Below, piece by piece: positions 23,452 through 31,248 of a stretch of 37,800 nt of DNA. The notes beneath the pieces are model-generated. The model was not told where the DNA came from and searched no databases. It saw nothing but the letters and a program-made list of their open reading frames with translations. Source of the DNA: Planctomycetota bacterium (GTDB lineage Bacteria > Planctomycetota > UBA1135 > GCA-002686595); contig JAKLKU010000024.1 in the NCBI GenBank assembly GCA_023150475.1, positions 39,714-77,513 on the forward strand, given 5' to 3'. Every line of letters begins with the position of its first letter. Position 1 is the stretch's first letter. Both the position numbers and the translations under genes were made by a program.

Positions 23452-24987
23452 ATGCCCTCATTTGGATCCGTGCGGCTCGTTTCGAGTCTTGCGTGCTGTG
23501 CGCCGTTCGCGTTCGGCGGTGAGTCCGAGTTCGCGCTCGTGCGCATCGCCGAGTTCACGTCGGGCGCCGGTCACGGCGCCGAGATCGTCTCCGTGCAGTC
23601 GGCGAGTGCACGCGCGGTGTTGCTCGACGCGGACGACGCGGAGGTCGACGTACTCGAGCTCGCGGATGCCACGGCGCCGCGACGGATCGCGCGCCACGCG
23701 CTCGGACTCGCGCCGGGTGAACAAGCGACGTCGGTCGCCATCCACCCGACCGAAGCGCGCTTCCTGGTCGCCGTGCAAGGCGCCGATCGTCTCGGGCCCG
23801 GCCGCCTCGAGCTCCGCGACGTCGCGAGCGGCGCGAGGCTCGCGAGTTTCCCCTGCGGCGTCGGTCCCGATTCGGTGGTGTTCGATGCGTCGGGCCGCTT
23901 CGCCGCCGCGGCGTGCGAAGGCGAAGCGTACGCGTTCGACCGCGCGACGAAGACCTTTCGTTCGCCGCCCGGTTCGGTGACGTGGATCGACTTCGGTGCG
24001 TCCCCGGAGACGGAGCCGCGTGCTCGCACGCTCGAGTTGCCGGCTTTCGACGGCGTCGCCGGCGTCGTGACGGCGAACGACGCGCGTCGGATCGAGCGCG
24101 AAGTCGACTGGAACCAGAACGGCAAGATCGACGCCGAGCTCGACTTCGACGGCGACGGACTCGTGGAGGACGACGACGTGTCCGTCGGCACGTACGAAGG
24201 CGCGCGCGTCGAAGCGAACGAGAAGCAGGGCGAGACGTTCGAGCTGCCGCTTCCCGGCGCGCCGGCGAGTGCGGTCGAGCCCGAGTGTCTCGCGTTCTCG
24301 CCGGACGCGTCGAAGCTCTACGTCACGCTCCAGGAAGTCAACGCGTGCGCCGTGGTCGACGTCGCGAGCGGCGCGCTGGTCGCGCGTTTCGGCTTCGGCG
24401 TCACCGAACACGCGGCGGACGTCAAGAAGGACGGGCGCGTGGACTTCGGCGGTGCGCTCGTCGCGCTGCGCGAGCCCGACGGCCTCGCCGTCACGCCGGA
24501 CGGTCGTTTCGTGGTGACCGCGGACGAAGGCGACACCGGCCCGAAGGCCGCCAAGGTGAAAGCGCCCGGCCGCGCCGGCGGCGGACGGACGCTGACGCTC
24601 CACGACGCGGCGAGCGGCGCCGTCGTGGGGGACACGGGCGACCAACTCGACCGCGCGGCGCATGCCGCCGGGCTCTATCCCGACGAACGCAGCGACAACA
24701 AGGGCAGCGAGCCCGAGATGCTGGTCGTCTTCGCGCATGCGAGCCGCACGTTCGCGGCGGTCGGTCTCGAACGCGCGGGCGGTGTCGCGCTGGTCGACGT
24801 GAGCGACCCGACGAAGCCGCGTGTGCTCGGCGTGACCGGCTGCGGCGCGGATCCGGCGGCGAGCAAGAAGTGCGAACCCGAAGGCCTCGCGTTGTACCGG
24901 CGCGCGGACGGCGAGCTCTTCGTGCTGTCGGCGAACGAAGGCGCCGGCACGCTGACGGTCTTCGCGCTGCGCCGTACGGCGAAATAG
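23452..24987 (+). CDS. Secreted choice-of-anchor I family protein (beta-propeller-like)
   Basis: This is a 511-residue protein. A short signal-like leader (MPSFGSVRLVSSLACCAPFAFGG) is followed by WD/YVTN-like beta repeats (for example TSVAIHPTEARFLVAVQG, PECLAFSPDASKLYVTLQE and DGLAVTPDGRFVVTADEG). Near the C terminus, SDNKGSEPEMLVVF and KKCEPEGLALYRRADGELFVLSANEG match the pattern of choice-of-anchor I (mesenchyme-glycoprotein-like) proteins often linked to extracellular phosphatases. A calcium-loop-like insert, DWNQNGKIDAELDFDGDG, lies near residue 220. It probably acts at the cell surface; no catalytic residues are identified. The start has GGAGG about 15 bases upstream, longer than ideal. 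It is followed 34 bp later by nagB. Confidence 0.7.
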   Translation: MPSFGSVRLVSSLACCAPFAFGGESEFALVRIAEFTSGAGHGAEIVSVQSASARAVLLDADDAEVDVLELADATAPRRIARHALGLAPGEQATSVAIHPTEARFLVAVQGADRLGPGRLELRDVASGARLASFPCGVGPDSVVFDASGRFAAAACEGEAYAFDRATKTFRSPPGSVTWIDFGASPETEPRARTLELPAFDGVAGVVTANDARRIEREVDWNQNGKIDAELDFDGDGLVEDDDVSVGTYEGARVEANEKQGETFELPLPGAPASAVEPECLAFSPDASKLYVTLQEVNACAVVDVASGALVARFGFGVTEHAADVKKDGRVDFGGALVALREPDGLAVTPDGRFVVTADEGDTGPKAAKVKAPGRAGGGRTLTLHDAASGAVVGDTGDQLDRAAHAAGLYPDERSDNKGSEPEMLVVFAHASRTFAAVGLERAGGVALVDVSDPTKPRVLGVTGCGADPAASKKCEPEGLALYRRADGELFVLSANEGAGTLTVFALRRTAK

Positions 24988-25021
24988 AGTTCGCGCGGAC
25001 GGCGCCGTAGCATCCGCGCCC

Positions 25022-25789
25022 GTGTTCGAACCGTCGAAGTCCGCCGCACGCGCCGAAGTCGTCGAGCCGCTCGCCGCCGCGCGGATCGTCGCGCGCGAGA
25101 TCGCCGAGCTCGTACGCACGAAACGAGCGAGCGGCACCCACGCCGTGCTCGGTCTCGCGACCGGCAAGACGCCGATCGGCGTCTACCGCGAGCTCGTGCG
25201 GTTGCACCGCGAGGAGGGCCTCTCCTTCGCTGGCGTGCGCACGTTCAACCTCGACGAGTACGTGGGGCTCGAGCCTGCCGACCCGCGCTCGTTCCGCGCT
25301 TGGATGCAACGGGAGTTCTTCGCGCACGTCGACCTCGATCCACGCGACGCGCACGTGCCGAACGGGCTCGGCGACCCGGCGGCGCTCGAGACCGAGGCGC
25401 GGCGCTACGCACGAGCGATCGCCGACGCGGGCGGGATCGACTACCAACTGCTCGGCCTCGGGCTCGACGGCCACATCGCCTTCAACGAACCCGGCAGCGC
25501 CCGCGATTCGCGCATGCGCATCGTCGAGCTCGCGCCGTCGACGCGCCGCGCCGCGGCAGAATCCTTCGGCGGTCTCGAGCACGTGCCGACGCACGGTCTG
25601 TCGCTCGGCGTCGCCGACATCCTCGAGGCGCGTTCGATCCGGCTGCTCGCATTCGGTGGCGCGAAACGGGCGATCCTCGAGCGCGCGCTTTCGGGACCGA
25701 TCGGTTCGGACGTGCCGGCGACGTTCCTGCGCGAGCACGCGGACGTGCGTTGGCTCGTCGACGCGGCGGCGGCCGCTCAGTCGCGGTAG
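25022..25789 (+). CDS. nagB: Glucosamine-6-phosphate deaminase NagB
   Basis: This is a 255-residue cytoplasmic enzyme that converts glucosamine-6-phosphate to fructose-6-phosphate and ammonia. Motifs: phosphate-binding LGLATGKTPIGVY (about 43-55); TFNLDEYVGL with the general-base Asp D78; and GLGLDGHIAFNEPGS with D149, H151 and E156, equivalent to the D141/H143/E148 triad of E. coli NagB. Length is near the family minimum, as in monomeric NagB. GTG 25022 is the only good start. The gene's last 13 bases overlap the end of the oppositely oriented NamZ-like gene. Context with NamZ, a sugar kinase and a symporter indicates amino-sugar catabolism. Confidence 0.9.
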   Translation: MFEPSKSAARAEVVEPLAAARIVAREIAELVRTKRASGTHAVLGLATGKTPIGVYRELVRLHREEGLSFAGVRTFNLDEYVGLEPADPRSFRAWMQREFFAHVDLDPRDAHVPNGLGDPAALETEARRYARAIADAGGIDYQLLGLGLDGHIAFNEPGSARDSRMRIVELAPSTRRAAAESFGGLEHVPTHGLSLGVADILEARSIRLLAFGGAKRAILERALSGPIGSDVPATFLREHADVRWLVDAAAAAQSR

Positions 25790-27030
25790 ATCAACGCGGC
25801 GTCGCGGCGTTTCGCGAACTCCGCGAGCTCCGTCCGCCACGACGCTTCGATCTCGCGCGTCGACTTGCCGGCTCGCACGAGTTCGAGGAACCGGGCATTG
25901 CCCCAGTGCTTGGCGACGGTCGTCGCGTCCTCGAACTCGAGTTCGTCGCCCCAGAGCGCTTGCAACGTCGTCAGGAGCTCGACCGCGGTGTGCACCGGCT
26001 CGAGCGCGCGCGGATCGTCGAGCAGGAGCTGCACGCCGTGGAGCTGTTTCTTCTGCAGCTTGCCGTAGAACGGTTGCCACGCGTGCGCGCGCACGCGCAG
26101 GCCGGGCAAGCGACGCTTCTGGAGTTCCGCCGCGAACCGCGGGCCGTCGACGAACTCCGCGCCGACGAGCTCGAACGGCAACGGCGAGCCGACGCCGTCG
26201 CTGACGTTCGCGAGGATGCCGCCGAGCATGCCGGTGCAGACGTAGAGCTCGGCTTGCAGCGTGCGCGGGATGTGCGGCGACGTCGGCACCCACGTGAGGC
26301 CCGTGTCGTGCCACGTCATCGCGCGTTTCCAACCCTTCATCGCGACGACGGTGAGCTCGACGTCGAGTTTCTCGGTGTCACGCCACAGCCGCGCGACTTC
26401 GCCGATCGTCAGTCCGTGCGTGACGGGCACGGAACCCCAACCGATGAAGCTCTGGAACTCCTCCTCGATCACCGGCCCTTCGAATCGCAGTCCGCCGAGC
26501 GGATTGGGCCGATCGAGCACGACCACCGGCAGATCGATCTCAGCCGCGGCGCGCAGCGCTTCGCCGACGGTCGAGACGTAGGTGTAGGTGCGCGAGCCGA
26601 CGTCCTGCAAGTCGATCACGAGCACGTCGAGCCCCGCGAGCGCTTCGCGCGGCGGCCGACGCGTCTTGCCGTAGAGGCTCGTCACGGGCAGCGTGGTCAC
26701 TGGATCGACCGCGTCCTGCACCGCGTCGCCCGCGGGCGCGTCGCCGCGGATCCCGTGTTCGGGTCCGAAGAGCCGCACCAGTTTGACCCGAGGATCGCGC
26801 GCGAGCCGGTCGACCGTCGGCACGAGCTTCGAATCGACGCCGGCCGGGTTGGTGATCAAACCGACGCGTTTGCCTTCGACGAGGTCGATGGCGTCGCCGA
26901 GCAGTCGCTCGACGCCGAGCGTGACCTGGGCGCGCGCCGCGAGCGTCGCGCAGAACACGAAGGCGAGGACGAGCAGGCAGCGCCGCATCCGGCTCGCGCC
27001 GAGCAGCGTGGAGGATCGAAGGAGTCGCAT
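25777..27030 (-). CDS. namZ: Secreted DUF1343 exo-beta-N-acetylmuramidase (NamZ-like, GH171)
   Basis: This is a 417-residue exported protein. A signal peptide (LLVLAFVFCATLAARAQ) is followed by the DUF1343 domain: RVGLITNPAGVD, VRLFGPEHGIRGDAPAG, VLVIDLQDVGSRTYTYVST and VVLDRPNPLGG. The C-terminal DUF1343 lobe has PTSPHIPRTLQAELY and THGLTIGEVA. Characterised NamZ proteins release MurNAc from the non-reducing end of peptidoglycan fragments. Two starts are possible, 27030 and 26988. The longer was kept, but the shorter gives a more classical signal peptide. It is divergent from the kinase/symporter pair and overlaps nagB tail-to-tail by 13 bp. Substrate is inferred from family. Confidence 0.85.
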   Translation of the reverse strand: MRLLRSSTLLGASRMRRCLLVLAFVFCATLAARAQVTLGVERLLGDAIDLVEGKRVGLITNPAGVDSKLVPTVDRLARDPRVKLVRLFGPEHGIRGDAPAGDAVQDAVDPVTTLPVTSLYGKTRRPPREALAGLDVLVIDLQDVGSRTYTYVSTVGEALRAAAEIDLPVVVLDRPNPLGGLRFEGPVIEEEFQSFIGWGSVPVTHGLTIGEVARLWRDTEKLDVELTVVAMKGWKRAMTWHDTGLTWVPTSPHIPRTLQAELYVCTGMLGGILANVSDGVGSPLPFELVGAEFVDGPRFAAELQKRRLPGLRVRAHAWQPFYGKLQKKQLHGVQLLLDDPRALEPVHTAVELLTTLQALWGDELEFEDATTVAKHWGNARFLELVRAGKSTREIEASWRTELAEFAKRRDAALIYRD

Positions 27031-27160
27031 GCGGGGCTCATTCGAGCATCCAGGGCTCCCCAGGCGCGAGCACGAGCCTATCGGAACCTGGACCGACTCG
27101 TGATGCGAACGCGCTGCGTCCCGGTTGCAACCGATCGGCGGGTCTGAAATCCTCTCGCGC

Positions 27161-28195
27161 ATGTCGGGAGGAGGAGTCCGGAACGCTCGGGCGATCGGCG
27201 TCGACGGTGGCGCGACGTACGCACGGCTCCACGAGGTCGTGCGCGGCGCCGCCGTCTGGCGCGTCGAAGGCGAATGCGCTCGCTTCGCGTGGCCCGCTCG
27301 CGACGGTTCGAGCGCGCACGAGCACGGTGCGCGTTGCGCGGCGCGGCTCGCCGAAGCGCTCGCGAGCGCCGTCCACACGGGCAGCGCCGGCAACACCGGG
27401 AGCAATTGCAACGCCGGGAGCGCCGGCAACGCCGGGAGCGCCGGGACGGGCGTGAACGTGGACGCCGGCGTGCCGCTCGCGCTCGCGCTCTGCATGCCCG
27501 GCAAGAAGACCGCCGACGGTCGTGGGATCGAGCGCGCGCACCACGGGCCCGTGGCGCCGGACTTCCTCGATCGGCTCGAGCGCGAGCTCGCCGCGCGCGA
27601 AGTCGCGCTCGCGACGCGTCCGTCGCGGCTCCACTCCGACGGTCTCGCGGCGGCGGCGGGCGAGCTCCGCGCGCGCGGCGGCAACTTGGTCGGCGCGCGG
27701 CATGCGTACTACGCCGGCAGTGGCACCGGACTCGCCGAGGCGCTGGTGCTCGGCGGCGAGCCGGTGCCGCTCGATTGGACCGAGTCGTGGTGCCAGAAAG
27801 GCTTCGCGCTCACGGCTTCGACCGGCGAGACGTTCGAGACGGAGCTCTCCGCCGAGGCGCTCGCGCGACGGCTCGGCTCGAGCGAGTTCCTCGAACGCGC
27901 GCGCGCGTCCGGCGATCCCGCCGCGCTCGAAGTCTCGCGGCGCATGGTCGGCGTGCTCGCCGAGCTGATCGCGGAGCGGGCGAGGGCGTTCGCGACGTCG
28001 CCGCTCGGTGCCCTGCCGCTCGAACGAGTCGTGCTCGGTCAACGCTTCGCGGAGCTCGTCGACGCGCCGACGTTGCGCCGGCTCGAACGCGAGCTCGCCG
28101 CGCGCATGGCGCACCCGCCGATCGTCGTCGTCTCGCACTTCCGCGCCGCCGCGGCGGTCGGTTGCCACGTGCTCGAGGAGCGCCGCGGCGCGTGA
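27161..28195 (+). CDS. ASKHA-fold sugar kinase-like protein (GlcNAc/MurNAc kinase candidate)
   Basis: This is a 344-residue protein. The phosphate-1 motif is AIGVDGGATYARL (about 11-23). A catalytic-region LHSDGLAAAAGE and the nucleotide-binding AYYAGSGTGLAEAL follow the order seen in BadF/NagK and ROK kinases, but divergence from both is clear. Its neighbours nagB, a NamZ-like muramidase and an SSS transporter suggest that it phosphorylates an imported amino sugar (inference). A low-complexity Gly-Ser-Asn insertion (about residues 75-95), encoded by 9-bp repeats, interrupts the first lobe. The ATG lies before a GGAGGAGG tract that falls inside the coding region, so the exact start is uncertain. 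Its stop overlaps the symporter start (GTGA at 28192-28195). Confidence 0.68.
   Translation: MSGGGVRNARAIGVDGGATYARLHEVVRGAAVWRVEGECARFAWPARDGSSAHEHGARCAARLAEALASAVHTGSAGNTGSNCNAGSAGNAGSAGTGVNVDAGVPLALALCMPGKKTADGRGIERAHHGPVAPDFLDRLERELAAREVALATRPSRLHSDGLAAAAGELRARGGNLVGARHAYYAGSGTGLAEALVLGGEPVPLDWTESWCQKGFALTASTGETFETELSAEALARRLGSSEFLERARASGDPAALEVSRRMVGVLAELIAERARAFATSPLGALPLERVVLGQRFAELVDAPTLRRLERELAARMAHPPIVVVSHFRAAAAVGCHVLEERRGA
27383..27445 (+). repeat. In-frame 9-bp tandem repeat (7 units) in the sugar-kinase-like gene
   Basis: The units AGCGCCGGC, AACACCGGG, AGCAATTGC, AACGCCGGG, AGCGCCGGC, AACGCCGGG and AGCGCCGGG encode alternating Ser/Asn-Ala/Thr-Gly triplets. The frame is kept, and the insert lies in a loop of the N-terminal lobe. 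Confidence 0.8.
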
Positions 28196-29694
28196 GCGCC
28201 CTCGACTGGTGCGTGATCGGGCTCTACGCGGCGTTCATCGTCGCGCTCGGGCTCGTCGCCGGCCGCGGCGCGAAGAGCGCGGAGAGCCATCTGCGAGCCG
28301 AACGCTCGTTGCCCGCGTGGGCGGTCGTCTTCTCGATCCTCGCGACGGAGATCTCCGCGGCGACGTACATCGGCGTGCCGGAGAAAGGCTTCGCCGGCGA
28401 CTGGACGTACCTCCAGACGACGCTCGGGTACTTGTTCGGCAAGCTCCTGCTCGCGACGTTCTTCGTCGGGCTCTATTGGCGGCTCGACTTGACGTCGGTG
28501 TACGGCTTCCTCGGCCGGCGCATCGGGCCGCGCACGCAGCGCGCCGCAGCGTGGGGCTTCCTCGGCGGTCGCCTGATCGCGAGCGGCGTGCGGCTCCACA
28601 TCGCGGCGTATGCGTTGAAGGTCGCGGCGGGCGTCAGCCTCGAGTTCTCGATGGTGCTGATGGCGGTCCTGTCGACCGCGTACACGTTCCTCGGCGGACT
28701 GAAGGCAGTGGTGTGGACCGACGTCGCGCAAGGCTCGATCTTCGTGATCGGCGCCGCGACGGCGCTGGTGTTCGGTCTCCACGCGATCGACGTGCCGCTC
28801 GGCGAGCTCGTGCGCGAAGCGTTCGACGCCGGCAAGTTCCGCGCGCTCACGCTCGAGGACGGCGGCCAGAGTTGGCTCGCGACGCAGAAGCCGTGGCCGG
28901 TCGCGGCGCTGTTCGGCGCGACGTTGGTGCTCGCGTCGCACGGCACCGACCAGGAGAACGTCCAGCACCTGCTCAACACGAAGAGCGCCAAGAGCTCGAC
29001 GTGGAGCATCGCGCTCTCCGCGCTCTTCGCGTTCCCCGTCGTCGCGACGTTCCTCGCCGTCGGCACGATGCTCTGGCTCTACCACCGTCACGTGCCTTAC
29101 GCGGGGTACTCGATCGACGATTCGAAGGGCATCTTCCCGAACTTCATCGTGCACGCGATGCCGTCGGGCTTGCGCGGGCTCGTCTTCGCCGGTCTCTTCG
29201 CGGCGGCGATCTCCAGCCTCGGCGCGACGCTCAACGCGACGACGACGATCTGGACGACCGACATCGCGCCGAGCAGGCCGGCCGACGAGAAGCGTGAGCG
29301 CGGCGTGAGCGACGCGGCCGGACTCGCTCGTGTGCGGCGCTTGATCTGCGTCTTCGGCGCACTGCTGCTCGCGGTCGCTGCGTTCTTCGCGTGGTGGAGC
29401 GGGCGTCAACGCGTCGACTTGATCGACCTCGCGCTTTCCGCGATGACGATCCTCTACGGCGGGATCCTCGGGACGTTCCTCGTCGCGTTGCTCTTCGAAC
29501 GTCGCGGCAGCGACCTCTCGACCGTCGTCGGCCTCGGCGCCGGCGTGTTGGTCGGCGCGGTCGGCTTCTTCCAGAAGGACCTCTTCGGGCTCGAGAGCGC
29601 GGTCCTCGACTGGGCGTACACGATCCCGCTCGCCGCGTGCGCGACGCTCGCCGTCGCCGCGTGCGGCCGGCGCGAGCGACCCGCCGGCGAGTGA
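28192..29694 (+). CDS. Sodium:solute symporter (SSS family)
   Basis: This is a 500-residue polytopic protein with about 13 hydrophobic helices. SSS-family landmarks are the early YAAFIVALGLVAGRGAKS, the TM2 region FSILATEISAATYIGVP, GRLIASGVRLHIAAYALK, YTFLGGLKAVVWTDVAQG (the family's GG-x-KAVxWTDxxQ motif) and FAGLFAAAISSLGATLNATT. These proteins import sugars, sialic acid or other small solutes with Na+. The GTG start overlaps the stop of the kinase-like gene, so the two are translationally coupled and probably handle the same amino-sugar substrate (inference). Repeats begin just after its stop. Confidence 0.88.
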   Translation: MSALDWCVIGLYAAFIVALGLVAGRGAKSAESHLRAERSLPAWAVVFSILATEISAATYIGVPEKGFAGDWTYLQTTLGYLFGKLLLATFFVGLYWRLDLTSVYGFLGRRIGPRTQRAAAWGFLGGRLIASGVRLHIAAYALKVAAGVSLEFSMVLMAVLSTAYTFLGGLKAVVWTDVAQGSIFVIGAATALVFGLHAIDVPLGELVREAFDAGKFRALTLEDGGQSWLATQKPWPVAALFGATLVLASHGTDQENVQHLLNTKSAKSSTWSIALSALFAFPVVATFLAVGTMLWLYHRHVPYAGYSIDDSKGIFPNFIVHAMPSGLRGLVFAGLFAAAISSLGATLNATTTIWTTDIAPSRPADEKRERGVSDAAGLARVRRLICVFGALLLAVAAFFAWWSGRQRVDLIDLALSAMTILYGGILGTFLVALLFERRGSDLSTVVGLGAGVLVGAVGFFQKDLFGLESAVLDWAYTIPLAACATLAVAACGRRERPAGE

Positions 29695-29703
29695 GTGCAG
29701 CGG

Positions 29704-29772
29704 CCGGGCCCACGGACCCGCCGGGCCCACGGACCCGCCGGGCCCACGGACTCGCCGGGGCCCACGGACTCT
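29704..29772 (+). repeat. Intergenic 17-bp tandem repeat (4 copies)
   Basis: Two exact copies of CCGGGCCCACGGACCCG are followed by one copy with one change and a fourth of 18 bp. The array begins 10 bp after the symporter stop. Unlike the intragenic arrays in this window, the unit is not a multiple of three. GGGCCC and the G/C-rich arms could fold, but no coding function is visible. Confidence 0.88.
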
Positions 29773-29980
29773 ACGCGTTCCGCGCGCGCGCAACGTCGCT
29801 CGGCGCAGTCCGTCGACGCGTCCGTCGTAGGCGACGTACGCAGCATGCCTGAGCGCGCTGCGGCCGCGCGTTTCCGTGGTGGGGAGTATCGTGCTCGAAC
29901 GCTCGCGGTCCTCCTTCGCGGCTTTCCAACAGGGCGAGCGTCGCTCGGCGCGCGTTGCGCCCTTTCGGGGAACCCTGGCG
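29773..29980. other. Non-coding leader upstream of the NxxGxxAF protein
   Basis: With the adjoining 17-bp array this makes a 286-bp gap. No gene is supported: the in-frame extension from 29876 lacks a signal sequence, while ATG 29981 starts one. The promoter of the two secreted-protein genes probably lies here, but I recognise no box. Confidence 0.4.
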
Positions 29981-31237
29981 ATGGTCTCTTCCTCCTTGCA
30001 CAAGGCGTGCTCGTTCTCCGCGATCACGTTCGCGACGATGCTCCCACTCTCCGCGCAGACGATCACCGAGATCGTGCGCGAAGGTGACGCGATCGCCGGC
30101 GTCGGCAACGTCACGTACATCGGATATCCGATCGTCAACGACCTGGGCGAGGTTCGCCAACACGTCGCGACGGACAATCCCGATCCGACGTTGCGCACCG
30201 CATTCGTCGACGCCACGGGAGCTCCGGTGTTCTTCTCGGGCGTGCCGGTGTCCCAACCGCCCGGTGCGTTCATCGCGGCGTGGGGGAACGTCATCGATTG
30301 CAGTCGCGTCGGCCAAGTGGTCTTCACGCCGTATCTCGGCGGGACATCCGGTCTCCTGCAGGACTCCGGGATCTACCTCGGCAGCTCGCTCCAGCCGGTC
30401 GTCTACGAGACGTCGCTCTGCACGGACGCCAGCGCGCCCCCCGGGTCCTTCTACAGCATCATCTTGCCTCCGTGGATCAACGAGTCCGGAGCGCTCGCGT
30501 TTCACGGCACGCTCGACGACCCGGCGGTCAGCGGGAACTTCAACCTCGACGTCTTGATGAAGGTCGACACGGCGACCTCGGTGCAGACGATCTTCCACCG
30601 CGAAGGCGACGTCTTGAGCGGACAGTCGATCGGCATCTACGAGTTCGATCGGAGCAGTCGCGGCATGGCGATCAACGACTCGGGGCAAGTGATCTGGGGC
30701 GCGACGTTGCTACCGAACCCGTACTACTCGAGCGTCGTGTACCTGGACGACACGTTGCTCGCGCAGAGCGGCATGCCATCGCCGTGGGGGAACTACCTCT
30801 ATCCGACCGGTGCGACTTCGGGCGTCGACATCAACAACCACGGGAGCTGGATCTACAGCGCGCACACCAACGATTCCGCGGTCGACTTCGGCATCGTGCA
30901 CGACGGCGCGAGCTTCGTCGTGTGCACCGAGCAGTTGCCCGCGATCGCACCGTTCGCGGTGTCGGAGATCGCGATCCCGATCTTCATCGGCGACAACGGT
31001 CGGATCGCATGGATCGGCATCTGGGACATCCCAGGCAGCCCTCAAGGCGCCGGCGTCTTCGTCGACTACAACCTGCTGATCGAGAAGAACGTCACGCGCG
31101 TGAGCGGCCTCCTCGTCGAAGACATCGCCGCCGCCGGACCGGAGTTCGCGATGAGCCCGAGCGGTCGTTACCTCGTCACACACCTGATCCTCGAAGGCGG
31201 AATCGACGCCGCGTGTCTCGTCGACCTCGGACCGTGA
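29981..31237 (+). CDS. Secreted NxxGxxAF tandem-repeat protein
   Basis: This is a 418-residue protein with an N-terminal signal (MVSSSLHKACSFSAITFATMLPLSAQ, cleavage near residue 26). The body is built from repeats of a beta type with an N-x2-G core: VNDLGEVRQHV, INESGALAFHG, INDSGQVIWGA, INNHGSWIYSA and GDNGRIAWIG. Each is associated with a REGD/QSGM type turn. This is the pattern of the choice-of-anchor tandem-repeat NxxGxxAF proteins, extracellular proteins of unknown function. No C-terminal membrane anchor is visible, and the protein ends in ACLVDLGP. It precedes the FG-GAP gene by 11 bp and probably shares its transcript. Confidence 0.7.
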   Translation: MVSSSLHKACSFSAITFATMLPLSAQTITEIVREGDAIAGVGNVTYIGYPIVNDLGEVRQHVATDNPDPTLRTAFVDATGAPVFFSGVPVSQPPGAFIAAWGNVIDCSRVGQVVFTPYLGGTSGLLQDSGIYLGSSLQPVVYETSLCTDASAPPGSFYSIILPPWINESGALAFHGTLDDPAVSGNFNLDVLMKVDTATSVQTIFHREGDVLSGQSIGIYEFDRSSRGMAINDSGQVIWGATLLPNPYYSSVVYLDDTLLAQSGMPSPWGNYLYPTGATSGVDINNHGSWIYSAHTNDSAVDFGIVHDGASFVVCTEQLPAIAPFAVSEIAIPIFIGDNGRIAWIGIWDIPGSPQGAGVFVDYNLLIEKNVTRVSGLLVEDIAAAGPEFAMSPSGRYLVTHLILEGGIDAACLVDLGP

Positions 31238-31248
31238 GGGGCACCGCC

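Noticed and set aside
29704..29772. Possible CRISPR or attachment-site array
   Set aside because: The 17-bp units are contiguous without spacers, and there is no integrase or cas gene nearby.
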